Of a DNA stretch of 64,000 bases, positions 54,372 through 63,536 are shown in pieces (positions within the stretch are counted from its first letter, which is position 1; each line of letters begins with the position of its first letter). The notes beneath the pieces were generated by a model. That model ran no database searches, was not told where the DNA came from, and was given only the letters and a program-made list of their open reading frames with translations. A program made the position numbers and the translations under genes. Where the stretch lies: positions 3,844,001-3,908,000 of the forward strand of contig NZ_CP108101.1 of the NCBI RefSeq assembly GCF_036195325.1. Reading direction: 5' to 3'. The stretch is from Streptomyces sp. NBC_00234 (lineage in GTDB: Bacteria; Actinomycetota; Actinomycetes; Streptomycetales; Streptomycetaceae).

Positions 54372-54931
54372 GGAGGTTTCTCTGTGTGGGGCGTCGGCTC
54401 CCGGGCCGTTACCGGTTTCCCGAAAGCCCTCATGTTGTCGCCAGCACACTACGCACAAAAAGCCTCCCTAAACCCGGAGGAAAGGGGCAAGTCGAGGAGT
54501 ATTTTTGAGCAGAAATTCAGGATCATAAAATCTAAATCTTGTCGCAGTTAAACCCTGCGGTTCGATTACAGATCACGGAAACGATACTTCGTGATGCTGA
54601 ATTGATTCTTCGCGAATTGGTGCCCGTCCATCACGAACCGAAACTTAATCTAATGCATCACGTGTACCCCTTCGGTCATCCCTGACCGAAAACGGGATCC
54701 GTCCGTGCGGGACCGCCGTCCCGTCGAAGGCGAGCCGGCACCGGCCCAGCAGGCGACCCGGACAGCTGGCGGCCTGGCATCCGTAGTTGACGTCCGCGCC
54801 CCGTGTCGGTGGTCCCGCAACCGACGTCAGCTCCGACCGACATGCCACGGGCAGCCCCGAGCGCACCGTCGGCGCCGAACCGGGGCGCGCACGGCTCTCG
54901 GTGCCGCGCACCCGGTTACTGAGACTGCGTT
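54372..54931. other. Low-GC intergenic stretch
   Basis: About 560 bases. The part from 54480 to 54660 is clearly AT-richer than the rest of the window and might hold the promoter of the DUF3494 gene and a missing signal-peptide exon in another frame (an open ATG at about 54433 on the minus strand runs 21 codons in a shifted frame). No RNA gene or conserved ORF was recognised; a divergent control region for the EamA gene is not expected, as that gene ends here. Confidence 0.4.
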
Positions 54932-55882
54932 CTACGGTTCGAATGACGTCGGCACCCGCCGCTCGTTTTCGGTCCGGGACCGCCGGGCAGGACGGCCGGC
55001 CCGCGCCGCAACGCCGGTCGGCGCAGGCTGCCGCAGACCGATCAGGACACCTGCGGCGACGAGCAGGGCGCCGGCCACATCTGTGAGGCCCGCCTCGCCG
55101 AGCCCGAGTGCGACTGTGGTGACCAGTGCACCCACCGGGACAAGTCCTGCGAAGAGTCCGGCACGTGCGGCGCCCAGTCGGCGCAGCGCGTCGTACCAGA
55201 GGAAGAAGGCAGTGGCTGTGACGAGTACGCCGAGGTAGCCGAAGGAGGCCGCTTCGGTGGGGGTGGGCAGGCGAAGGGAGCTCGTACCGTCCAGGGCGAT
55301 GCTCGCGGCCAGCAGCATGGGCACGGCCAGCGCCGCGGGATAGGCGGCGACTCTCATGGGTCCGAGCTTGGGCAGCAGGGGAAGGGCGAGCAGCGAGAAG
55401 GCGACCTCTCCGACGAGCGCTCCCAGCGACAGCAGCACACCGTGCAGGCTGCCGCCGCCGAACCCTGCGGCGACAGCGGCGCCCAGGGTCACGACAGCCG
55501 CGGCGCCGACGGTGCGCGCGGCCGGCCGGCGGCGTTCCGTCAACGGCCCGACGAGTGCGAGGACGATGGGGATCGCTCCGACCACGGTGCCGATCACGGC
55601 GGGGCTCGCGTGCCGGGTGGCTTCGACCAGGAAGATGTTGAAGCCCGCCAGGCCGGTGGCGGCCAGTGCCAGCAGGAGCAGGAAGTCACGGGGGGTCAGG
55701 CCGGCGCGGGGTAAACGGCGGTGGCGTACCACGGCAAGGAGAATCGCCGCGGCGAGCGCGTAGCGCAGGGCCTGACCGCTGAGGACGGGGTAGTCGGCGA
55801 TCGTCGCGGAGACGGCCGTCGAGGTGCCGACGAGCAGCATCGCGGCGGCGGCGCCCGCGGCCGGAACGGTGGAGGAACTCAT
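54932..55882 (-). CDS. EamA/DMT-family transporter
   Basis: A 316-residue membrane protein with ten hydrophobic segments in two EamA repeats (first: AAAMLLVGTSTAVSATIADY; second half: GVLLSLGALVGEVAFSLLAL). The family exports amino acids, nucleotide sugars or metabolites. The substrate is not deducible. ATG at 55880-55882 overlaps the upstream SDR stop by three bases. It ends with a basic tail. Together with the SDR and the divergent TetR gene it forms a small regulated block. Confidence 0.85.
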   Translation of the reverse strand: MSSSTVPAAGAAAAMLLVGTSTAVSATIADYPVLSGQALRYALAAAILLAVVRHRRLPRAGLTPRDFLLLLALAATGLAGFNIFLVEATRHASPAVIGTVVGAIPIVLALVGPLTERRRPAARTVGAAAVVTLGAAVAAGFGGGSLHGVLLSLGALVGEVAFSLLALPLLPKLGPMRVAAYPAALAVPMLLAASIALDGTSSLRLPTPTEAASFGYLGVLVTATAFFLWYDALRRLGAARAGLFAGLVPVGALVTTVALGLGEAGLTDVAGALLVAAGVLIGLRQPAPTGVAARAGRPARRSRTENERRVPTSFEP

Positions 55883-56697
55883 GCCGCGTACTCCTTCGGC
55901 TGCGGGGCGGTGCCCACGGGGCCGAGGACCTTACGGGTGATGCGTTCGGCGATGGCGGCGACCAGGGTGCGCGGCCGGCGCGGCAGCAGATGCGCGGCCA
56001 GGGCGTTGCCGAGTCCGGGGGTGACGTAGCCGCGGTCGCGGTCGAGTGCGCGCAGAGCGGCGCGTACAACCGGCTCCGGTGTGGTCATCGAGCCGTTGAC
56101 GGCCGCCTTGCGGGTGCCGATGGCCTCGAAGAAGGGGGTGTCGACCGGGCCGGGGCACAGAGTGAGCACGCGGATGCCGCGCCCGCGGTACTCCTGGCGC
56201 AGGGCGAGGCCGAAGTTCAGCACGAAGCCCTTGGCCGCGCTGTAGACGGCGAAGTACGGGGAGGGCTGGAAGCCCGCGGTGGAAGCGACGTTCACGACCG
56301 CGCCCGTGCCGCGCTCCAGCATGCCGGGGATCAGTGCGTGGGTGAGGTCGACGAGCGCGACGACGTTGACCATCAGCTGGTCGTGGTCACGGTCCGCGGC
56401 GATGTCCTCGAAGCGACCGCAGGTGCCGAACCCGGCGTTGTTGACCAGCAGGTCGACGCTCAGCCCACGCGCGGCGAGGCGGCCGGCGATCTGCCGGGCC
56501 GCATCGGGCTCGGCGAGGTCCTGGACCAGGACGTGGGCGCGGATGCCGTGCTCCGCGGCGAGGCGCTCGGCGAGGGCGGTGAGCCTGTCCTCGGAACGCG
56601 CCACCAGGATCAGATCGTGCCCGCGAGCGGCGAGCTGCGCGGCGAACTCCGCGCCGAGTCCGGACGAGGCACCGGTGATGAGCGCTGCACTGTGCAC
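55879..56697 (-). CDS. Short-chain dehydrogenase/reductase
   Basis: A 272-residue classical SDR. The NAD(P) loop is ITGASSGLGAEFA, NNAG at about residue 90, catalytic Ser in VVNVASTAGF, and Tyr-x-x-x-Lys in FAVYSAAKGFVLNF. The Arg in VARSEDRL suggests NADPH. The start is the GTG at 56695-56697 after AAGGAG; it is in an operon with EamA. The C-terminal region (RRPRTLVAAIAERITRKVLG) is typical of the SDR family with a lipid-like substrate. Substrate unknown. Confidence 0.85.
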   Translation of the reverse strand: MHSAALITGASSGLGAEFAAQLAARGHDLILVARSEDRLTALAERLAAEHGIRAHVLVQDLAEPDAARQIAGRLAARGLSVDLLVNNAGFGTCGRFEDIAADRDHDQLMVNVVALVDLTHALIPGMLERGTGAVVNVASTAGFQPSPYFAVYSAAKGFVLNFGLALRQEYRGRGIRVLTLCPGPVDTPFFEAIGTRKAAVNGSMTTPEPVVRAALRALDRDRGYVTPGLGNALAAHLLPRRPRTLVAAIAERITRKVLGPVGTAPQPKEYAA

Positions 56698-56837
56698 GGG
56701 AATCTCCTTCACTCGACGAACAACCGAGACATTAGCGTACCTACTTTCGTCATAACTGCAACAGCAGTGATGCAACTCCTTGGGAGATGGCGCAGCGGTG
56801 TATCGTTTTGAAGGTCTATGGATGAGTGGGAGCTGCC

Positions 56838-57419
56838 ATGAGCGAGACACCGGCACGGCCGTTGCGGGCGGACGCGGAGCGCAGTGTGCGCGCGATCCTG
56901 GAGGCGGCCGAACGCGTGCTCTCCACGGATCCCGGCGCGTCGATGGAGCAGATCGCGACCGCGGCGGGAGTGGCCAGGACGACGATCCACCGGCGGTTCG
57001 CCCATCGGCAGGCACTGATCGACGCCCTGGCTTCGTCAGCCGCCCGCCAGCTCGTCCAAGCCGTGGAGGACGGCCGGCCGGACACCGCCCCTCCCCTGGT
57101 GGCACTGCACCGGATCACGGCCAATGTGCTTGAGGTGAAAGGCGCCTGGGCATTCGCCCTGGAGCTGCCGGCCGATCCCGACAGCGAAGCGGCCGCCCTC
57201 CACGAGGACATCGGCCGACGCTGCATCACCGTGCTGGAACGGGCCCGGGCGGACAAGCTCATCGACGAGGCAGCCGACCTCCACTGGGTGCGGCGCGTCT
57301 ACTACGCGCTCCTCGGGGAGTCCCTGCGCGGCAACCCGGACGACACCGGCATCGACACCGACGCCCTCGCCGCCCGCATCATCGAAACCCTGCTGCACGG
57401 CGCCGGACCGCGCACCTGA
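56838..57419 (+). CDS. TetR-family regulator (divergent from SDR/EamA)
   Basis: A 193-residue regulator. The HTH is at about residues 10-55 (AERSVRAILEAAERVL, MEQIATAAGVARTTIHRRF). The rest is the helical ligand-binding core, with LHEDIGRRCITVLERARADK and YYALLGESLRG. ATG at 56838 follows GGGAG five bases upstream. It is divergent from the SDR-EamA operon across a 140-base region and probably represses it. Ligand unknown. Confidence 0.85.
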   Translation: MSETPARPLRADAERSVRAILEAAERVLSTDPGASMEQIATAAGVARTTIHRRFAHRQALIDALASSAARQLVQAVEDGRPDTAPPLVALHRITANVLEVKGAWAFALELPADPDSEAAALHEDIGRRCITVLERARADKLIDEAADLHWVRRVYYALLGESLRGNPDDTGIDTDALAARIIETLLHGAGPRT

Positions 57420-57731
57420 TCTCGCCGCGGACCCGAGCGACTATCTGAAGTGCGCCCGCATCGGGGATGGTGCGCGGTCGGCTCTGGCAGGTCATCTGCT
57501 GGCCATCGACGAAGCCCGACCGTCGGTTAGGTCCCGGACGAATCTCCGGGCCGCCCCCAGACAGGCCGGGGATGCAACCATTCCCTTCAGAGCTGGAACC
57601 CCCGGGCAGCCGACCGCGCACTGGAGACCCTAAAGGCCGCCACTGACAACGGCCTTGTGCGCGATGGGGCGTTGAGCGGTGAGAGTCCAACCGCGCGTGG
57701 CCCTCGTCAACTTCGCCTCGGTGGAAGTTTA
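57420..57731. other. Intergenic stretch
   Basis: About 310 bases between two TetR genes. No ORF with coding character, no RNA gene and no strong hairpin seen; it merges into the promoter of the next gene. Confidence 0.4.
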
Positions 57732-57745
57732 TTGACCGATCGTTC
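57732..57745. promoter_or_regulatory. TetR operator over the promoter of the second TetR gene
   Basis: TTGACCGATCGTTC contains the palindrome CGATCG. It overlaps a -35-like TTGACC (57732-57737), with a -10-like TAGGGT at 57756-57761, seven bases before the GTG of the gene. A matching site lies before the MFS gene at 58401. Confidence 0.65.
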
Positions 57746-57768
57746 TGCATTGGCTTAGGGTCTCCGAT

Positions 57769-58353
57769 GTGGCCAGGACCAAGGAATTCGATCCGGACGC
57801 CGCGCTGCAGTCGGCCCTTGAGCTGTTCTGGCGGCGCGGTTACGAAGCGACGTCGATCGCCGACCTCGTCGAACACCTCGGCATCGGTCGCGCCAGCATC
57901 TACGCCACCTTCGGCAACAAGCACGAGCTGTACCTGAAGGCTGTGGACCGATACTCGGAGGGGCGCGATCCGCTGCTCCTCACCGAGCTGTCCCAACCGG
58001 GACCCGCGCTGCCCGCTGTGCGGGCGACCGTGCGCCGCTTCGCCTCGGAAGCGGCCTCCCCCGAGGGCAGACTGAATGGCTGCCTCATCACCAACACGGC
58101 GGCCGAACTGGCCCCGCACGACCCCGCTGCGGCCCGCCGGGTCGAGGTCAGCTGGGAGCACTTCGAGACGCTGCTGCAGTCCGCGCTCGTACGGGCCCGG
58201 GCCCAGGGCGAGCTGCCCGAGGATCGCGATCCGCGTGCGCTGGCCCGCATGCTGCTCGTCCTGCTTCAGGGCATACGGATCGTCGGCAAGGCGTCCAGCG
58301 ATCCCGCCCGGGTGCGGGACGCGGCCGAGCAGGCGCTGACCCTGCTGGACTGA
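57769..58353 (+). CDS. TetR-family repressor of the MFS/SDR block
   Basis: A 194-residue regulator: HTH at FDPDAALQSALELFWRRGYE, SIADLVEHLGIGRASIYATFGNKHELYLKAV, then the ligand core (NGCLITNTAAELAPHDP, LLVLLQGIRIVGKAS). The GTG at 57769 has no ribosome site and lies seven bases after a -10-like hexamer, so the mRNA is probably leaderless. An operator overlaps its own promoter and another stands before the MFS gene, so autoregulation plus control of the MFS/SDR genes is expected. Confidence 0.88.
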   Translation: MARTKEFDPDAALQSALELFWRRGYEATSIADLVEHLGIGRASIYATFGNKHELYLKAVDRYSEGRDPLLLTELSQPGPALPAVRATVRRFASEAASPEGRLNGCLITNTAAELAPHDPAAARRVEVSWEHFETLLQSALVRARAQGELPEDRDPRALARMLLVLLQGIRIVGKASSDPARVRDAAEQALTLLD

Positions 58354-58400
58354 ATCACACTCACCGGGACGACCTCGCTCTCTCTCGCACGCCCGAATAA

Positions 58401-58416
58401 TGAACCGATCGATCAA
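58401..58416. promoter_or_regulatory. TetR operator before the MFS gene
   Basis: TGAACCGATCGATCAA shares the ACCGATCG core with the site at 57736; its reverse complement lines up with that site with one inserted base. It is 15-30 bases before the MFS start codon. Confidence 0.65.
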
Positions 58417-58430
58417 ATATGAGGAGGGGC

Positions 58431-59777
58431 ATGACCGCCGGGGGAGCCACCCACGTCGTCGACGTGCAGCACCGATATGCCTTCGTCCTTCTCGGAAGCG
58501 TCCAGACCACGCTGATCTTCACGCTCGCCGCGATCGCCGTGCCGCTGCCTCTCATCGGCCGGGAATTCGGCTTGCAGCGGCCCGACTTGATCCTGCTCAG
58601 CGCCTCGTACGGACTGACCTTCGCCGGTCTGCTGCTCTTCGGCGGCCGACTCGCCGACCGCTACGGCGGGCGGCGTACCCTCGCCGTCGGCCTCCTCCTC
58701 TTCGCCGCCGCCTCGGCCGCCGCCCCGTTCGCTCCCGGCATCGGGGCACTGCTCGCGGCACGCCTCGTACAGGGCGCGGGCGCGGCCCTCGTCGCGCCCG
58801 CCGCCATGGCGGTGCTGCGCATCGTCTTCCGCTCGCCCACCGCGTACGGCAGGGCGATGGCCACCTGGGGCGGGCTCTCCGTACTCGGCGCGACCGCCGG
58901 CAATCTGCTCTCCGGCGTCATCCTGTCGTGGCTCTCGTGGCGTTGGACCTTCGTCGTGCCCCTCGTGGTCGCGGTCACCGCCCTGGCCCTCACGCCCCGG
59001 CTTCTGCCGCGCACCGCTCCGAACCGGGGCAGGACACTCGACCTGCCGGGTGCACTGCTCGCCACCACCGGGATCACCCTCGCCAGTTACGGACTCGTCG
59101 TCACCGACGTCCGGCCCTGGTCGTCGACCGGTGTGCTCGTGCCACTGCTCGGCGGGGCCGTACTGCTTGCCGCGTTCCTGTACGCCGAGCGTCACGCCCA
59201 CGACCCGCTGCTGCCGATTCGCTTCCTGCTCGACCGGCGCCGAGCCCTCGCGCTCACGGCCATCGCGCTGAGCGCCTGCGGGACCGCGATGACCTTCGTG
59301 GTCCTCTCACTCCACCTCCAGCAGACCCGCGACTGGTCACCGCTGCAGACCTCGGCCGCCTTCGTACCGTTCGCCATCGCGCTGATCGCCTCGGGCCGGG
59401 CGGCAGGGCCCCTCGTCATCCGGTACGGGGCCGGCGCCGTCACGACCGCCGGGCTCGGCACCGGCGCGGCCGGGCTCGCCTTCCTCGCGTCCACCGGACT
59501 CCACGCACACATTCCGTACGCGTACGGGCTGTTGCCGGGCCTCGTGCTGCTGTCGGCCGGCACCGCGGCCTCCTTCGGCGGAGCCGCCGTGCTCGCCACC
59601 GAAGGCGTACCGCCGCAGCAGACCGGGCTCGCGGGCGGTGTGCTGAACAGCGCGATGGAGCTCGGCCCCACCGTCCTGTTCGCCCTCCTGCTCACGCTCG
59701 GCGGCGACGCCCTGTCCCTGGCCGCGACGGGGTCCGCCCTTGCCGTCGCAGCCTTCCTGAACCATCGCACCGACTGA
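58431..59777 (+). CDS. MFS transporter (DHA1/DHA2-like)
   Basis: A 448-residue membrane protein with twelve to fourteen hydrophobic segments. Motif A is GGRLADRYGGRRTLAVG and motif C-like GLSVLGATAGNLLSGVILSW. An exporter role is likely. ATG at 58431 has GAGGAGGGGC just upstream; a longer start at 58419 is possible. It is 27 bases from the next SDR gene, so co-transcribed under the TetR repressor encoded upstream. Confidence 0.88.
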   Translation: MTAGGATHVVDVQHRYAFVLLGSVQTTLIFTLAAIAVPLPLIGREFGLQRPDLILLSASYGLTFAGLLLFGGRLADRYGGRRTLAVGLLLFAAASAAAPFAPGIGALLAARLVQGAGAALVAPAAMAVLRIVFRSPTAYGRAMATWGGLSVLGATAGNLLSGVILSWLSWRWTFVVPLVVAVTALALTPRLLPRTAPNRGRTLDLPGALLATTGITLASYGLVVTDVRPWSSTGVLVPLLGGAVLLAAFLYAERHAHDPLLPIRFLLDRRRALALTAIALSACGTAMTFVVLSLHLQQTRDWSPLQTSAAFVPFAIALIASGRAAGPLVIRYGAGAVTTAGLGTGAAGLAFLASTGLHAHIPYAYGLLPGLVLLSAGTAASFGGAAVLATEGVPPQQTGLAGGVLNSAMELGPTVLFALLLTLGGDALSLAATGSALAVAAFLNHRTD

Positions 59778-59804
59778 TCCACCACTCAAAGGAGTTGTCG
59801 AACA

Positions 59805-60563
59805 ATGAACCGCTTCACTGGCAAGACCGTGCTCGTCACGGGTGCGGGCTCCGGTCTCGGCCGCGCGATCGCGCTCGCCTTCGCCGCCGAGGAGGCATCC
59901 GTGATCGCCGCGGGTCGCACCGCGGCCTCCCTGGACGAGACGGTCGGCCTCATCGAGGCGGCCGGCGGCACGGCTGCCGCCATCACCGTCGACGTCACGG
60001 ACTCCGGCCGGCTCCGGGACCTCGTACGCGAGAGTGTCGCCCGCTTCGGCGGGCTCGACATAGCCGTCAACAACGCCGGGATACTCCGCGGCACCGTCCC
60101 CGTCGGCGAGGTGAGCGAGGAGGACTGGGACGCGGTGCTGCGGACCAATGTCACCGGAGTCTGGCTGGCCATGAAGCACGAGATCGCCCACATGAAGGAG
60201 AACGGCGGCGGGGTCATCGTCAACATCTCCTCCAACCTCGGCGCACACCTGCGCATCCCGAACGTCGCCGCGTACATCACCTCGAAGGCAGCGGTCTCCG
60301 CGCTGACCCGCGCCGCCGCTCTCGACCACATCCACCAGGGCATTCGCATCAACGCGGTCAGCCCTGGGGCCTCCGCCGCACCCATGTCGCTACGGCCCGG
60401 CGAGACCGAGGCCGACCGTGCCGAGCGGGTGAAGTCGGAGAACCCGCTCGGCCGGGTCGCGGAGGCCGAGGAAGTGGCGGCTGCGGTGCTCTACCTCGCC
60501 TCGCCCTCGGCCGGCGCGGTGGTCGGCACCGACCTGGTCGTCGACAGTGGGTCATCGGCCTGA
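59805..60563 (+). CDS. Short-chain dehydrogenase/reductase (FabG-like)
   Basis: A 252-residue classical SDR: VTGAGSGLGRAIALAFAAE, NNAG, catalytic Ser in IVNISSNLGAH, YITSKAAVSALTR with the Tyr-x-x-x-Lys, and DLVVDSGSS at the C-terminus. AAAGGAG precedes the ATG at 59805. It may detoxify or modify the compound exported by the MFS protein. Substrate unknown. Confidence 0.88.
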   Translation: MNRFTGKTVLVTGAGSGLGRAIALAFAAEEASVIAAGRTAASLDETVGLIEAAGGTAAAITVDVTDSGRLRDLVRESVARFGGLDIAVNNAGILRGTVPVGEVSEEDWDAVLRTNVTGVWLAMKHEIAHMKENGGGVIVNISSNLGAHLRIPNVAAYITSKAAVSALTRAAALDHIHQGIRINAVSPGASAAPMSLRPGETEADRAERVKSENPLGRVAEAEEVAAAVLYLASPSAGAVVGTDLVVDSGSSA

Positions 60564-60671
60564 CAGTTCGCAGGGAGAGGGGTGACATCCCCGGCGGGAA
60601 CCTTCACCACGACGGGCTGGAAGGCGGGTTGAATCCTCGGCGCCGTACGCAGTCGTGCGGGGGAGCCTCAC

Positions 60672-61430
60672 TCACCGCACGGGGAAGCCGAAGGAGTAGC
60701 CCTGTTGCTTCAGCCAGGGCAGGATCTCGCGCAGGGCGGCCACGGTCTGGGAGCGGTCCCCGCCCGCGTCGTGGAAGAGGACGGTCGGACCGTTGGCGAT
60801 CTCGCGCTTGACGGTGGCGACCATGGCGTCCGCGCCGGGTTGCTCGAAGTCCTTGGTGTCGACGTTCCAGCCCAGCGGTCGCATGCCCCGGGACGCGGCG
60901 AGCTGTCGGCTGTACGGGGTGAAGGCACCGCCCGGGGCCCGGTAGTACTGCGACCGGACGCCCCCGGACGCCTTGATGATCATGCGTTCGGCATCAAGGA
61001 TCTGCTGGGACTGGTATGCCTCGGACTGGGTGTCCATGGTGGTGTCGTGCGAGACGGTGTGGTTGCACAGTCGGTGCCCGTCCGCCACGACCGCCTTGAC
61101 CAGGTCCGGGTAGGCCCGGGCCTGCGTGCCCACCATGCAGAACGTGGCCTTCACGCCGCTGTCCTTCAGCAGTTGCAGCACCTGGGGCGTCCAGGCCGGG
61201 TCCGGTCCGTCGTCGATGGTGATGTTGACGCCCCGGGCGCCGCGGTCCGAGGCGTGGGCGATGTCCGCCGCGACCGGCCGGGTGTCCGGCGCCGAGACAC
61301 GTGCTTGCGGCCGCGCGCCGGTGGTGTCGGCCTGCGCGGTCCACGCCGAGGCGGCAGCGGCCACCACTGTCACTCCGAGCCCTGCCGCGAGAAGCCGGCC
61401 GTGCCATCCCCTCCCCTTGTGCTTCGCCAT
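60672..61430 (-). CDS. Secreted polysaccharide deacetylase (NodB homology)
   Basis: A 252-residue exported protein. A signal peptide (basic MAKHKGRGWHGR, hydrophobic LLAAGLGVTVVAAAASAW) precedes the NodB domain with TIDDGPD (Asp73/Asp74), HTVSHDT (His124, His128), YYRAPGG and the W-x-VD-x-D region (GWNVDTKDFEQPG), plus VLFHDAGG. The metal-binding triad is complete. Deacetylation of cell-wall peptidoglycan or chitin-like polymers is expected. ATG at 61428-61430. Confidence 0.9.
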   Translation of the reverse strand: MAKHKGRGWHGRLLAAGLGVTVVAAAASAWTAQADTTGARPQARVSAPDTRPVAADIAHASDRGARGVNITIDDGPDPAWTPQVLQLLKDSGVKATFCMVGTQARAYPDLVKAVVADGHRLCNHTVSHDTTMDTQSEAYQSQQILDAERMIIKASGGVRSQYYRAPGGAFTPYSRQLAASRGMRPLGWNVDTKDFEQPGADAMVATVKREIANGPTVLFHDAGGDRSQTVAALREILPWLKQQGYSFGFPVR

Positions 61431-61592
61431 GTCCGCCCCGCCCCTTTGTTGTCTCCCCGATGCCGTGCCCTCATGAAGACATACGAACGCCCTTACAGGC
61501 TGCCTCTGTTACCGATCAAGGACGAATCCACAGGGGACCGGCGACAAACAGAGGAGTTCCGCGACAGACGCCCGACACAACGGCCGTCCCGT

Positions 61593-63398
61593 TCAGACGG
61601 ATGTCAGCATCGGCAGGGACGTCAGGTGTTGCTCCGGGATGTCGAAGGCTTCCGTCAGCGTCGGCAGGTGAGGGGCGAGCCGGGACGTCAGCGCGCGCAG
61701 TGTGCCGGGGAGGGAGCGGACCTGGTCGGTGGTGAGTGCGTTCTCGACCAGGAGGAGTCCGCTGAGAGAGGTCAGCCGGTCGAGCAGGAACAGCGCGCGC
61801 AGGTCGTCCAGGGTGGCGCGGGTGCCCGGGTCGGTGACGCCGGCACAGGCCGTGGCAAAGGCGTCGGCGGCCTGGCCCACCGCGTAGGTCTCGACCAGGG
61901 CGAGGGCGGCGGCGGACGCGTGGTTCCAGCGGCCGAGCGCGTCGCCCCCGGCGCCGCCGCGCAGGTCGCGTCGTGCGGCCAGGTGCCAGTGGCGCTCGGC
62001 GGCGGCGAGGGCGCGGCGCAGGAAGTCGGGGTCGGTCAGGGGCTCCTGGCCGGTCGCCTGCACCGGCGCCGGGACGGTCGTGTGGCCGAAGATCATCTCG
62101 GCTCCGGCCTTGCACCAGATCGCCAGGTTGTCCCCCTCGGCGGTGATGGCTCCGTCCGCGTTGGCGGCGAACTCCGCCAGCCCGTTCACCGGGAACAGGG
62201 CCCTGGCACCGCAGCGTTCCCGGCTCTCGATCGTGATGTCGCGGGCCTGCCAGGTGATCCAGCCCTTGGCCACCGCGACCAGCCGTTCGGCCTCGGCCCG
62301 GTCCTCGGGGGCGTGGGTGATCCAGCGCTCGGTGACGGCCCGGTGCAGGAAGGTCATGGCGTAGGCGGTGGCCGTGCAGGTGAGCAGCCTGGCGTGATGG
62401 CTGCGGTGCGCGGCGAGCGGAACGCTCTCCCCGGCCACGGAGCCGGAGATGCGTCGCATGCCCGCGTAGCGGACGGCGATCGCCAGAGCCGCGCGGCTGC
62501 CTCCGAGGGTGCTCGCGCTCATGCACAGCTTTCCGACCGTCACCCGGCGGATGGCGTGCAGGAACCGCTTGCGCGGGCTGCCCACGGCACTGGTGAAGGT
62601 GCCGTCCGGCAGCAGCGCTCCGTGGTCCCCCTGGATCAGGGCGGTGCGGGGCAGACGTACCTGGTCGAAGCCGGTGACGCAGTGGTCCACCGGACTGCCG
62701 ATGCGTTCCGGCAGCAGCGTCACGGTGATGCCCGGCAGAGTCCCGTGGCGGTCGCTCAGCGGGGTGAGGAACAGGAAGACGCCGTGGTCCCGGTCGTCGA
62801 CCAGGAGCCGGGCCGCCACGACGGCGGCCTTCGGCCCGCCGACGGGACTGGTGTTGGGCATGTACTTCTGCGCGCCCTCGTGCGGGGTGTGCAGCACGAA
62901 CTCGTCCCGCTCGCGGTCGTAGCGGGCGGCGGTCTCCAGCGCCGCCGCGTCGTTGCCGTGCGCGCGCTCGGTGCACAGAAAGGTTCCTGTGCCGGCCAGC
63001 GCGGCGAACCGGGTGAGGTCGCGCGCCGGTGAGACGCCGTCGTCGAGCAGGCTGCCGAGGAAGAGGTTGTAGTGAATGCCGGCCACGGTGGCCGTGGCCC
63101 CGTCCACCACCGAGGCCCACTCGTGCAGGGCGGCCAGCCCGCGGGGGTCCCGGGCCAGGGACTCCGGGCACAGCACCTCTTCGTTCAGAGCACGCAGCCG
63201 GTCGTACGACAGCTGCCACCGCTCCTCGGCGGGCAAATCGGCCCGGTGGCGGAACAGGTCGGTCGAGATCGCCTTGCGCCAGGAGCCGTGTACATCCGGC
63301 CCCGATACGCCGTCCTGGAAGAGGATCTCGGTCAACTCATTTGGGCGGGGCATGAGTTGCGTGCTGCCCTGCGTGTGCGCATCGGTGTTGATCATCAT
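61593..63398 (-). CDS. Acyl-CoA oxidase-family protein
   Basis: A 601-residue flavoprotein of the acyl-CoA dehydrogenase/oxidase type. Regions seen are an N-terminal helical part (WRKAISTDLFRHRADLPAEE, ALHEWASVVDGATATVAGIH), LCTERAHGNDAAALETAARY (flavin/substrate contacts), PHEGAQKYMPNTSP, and the helical C-terminal halves. The catalytic Glu position in the oxidase family was not confirmed. It stands alone, with no beta-oxidation neighbours, so it may act in secondary metabolism. ATG at 63396-63398; 138 bases separate it from the SRPBCC gene. Confidence 0.78.
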   Translation of the reverse strand: MMINTDAHTQGSTQLMPRPNELTEILFQDGVSGPDVHGSWRKAISTDLFRHRADLPAEERWQLSYDRLRALNEEVLCPESLARDPRGLAALHEWASVVDGATATVAGIHYNLFLGSLLDDGVSPARDLTRFAALAGTGTFLCTERAHGNDAAALETAARYDRERDEFVLHTPHEGAQKYMPNTSPVGGPKAAVVAARLLVDDRDHGVFLFLTPLSDRHGTLPGITVTLLPERIGSPVDHCVTGFDQVRLPRTALIQGDHGALLPDGTFTSAVGSPRKRFLHAIRRVTVGKLCMSASTLGGSRAALAIAVRYAGMRRISGSVAGESVPLAAHRSHHARLLTCTATAYAMTFLHRAVTERWITHAPEDRAEAERLVAVAKGWITWQARDITIESRERCGARALFPVNGLAEFAANADGAITAEGDNLAIWCKAGAEMIFGHTTVPAPVQATGQEPLTDPDFLRRALAAAERHWHLAARRDLRGGAGGDALGRWNHASAAALALVETYAVGQAADAFATACAGVTDPGTRATLDDLRALFLLDRLTSLSGLLLVENALTTDQVRSLPGTLRALTSRLAPHLPTLTEAFDIPEQHLTSLPMLTSV

Positions 63399-63536
63399 GC
63401 CCGACCCAACGAGCGGCCCGGTGTGCAGAAACGATCCAGAGGTAACCGTTCAGTTAACAACCCGGGCTCGCGGCCTCGTCAACGTGACTGCCGCTGCGGG
63501 CAGATGGAGTCCCGTCGCGCCCGGAAGCCCAGGCCC

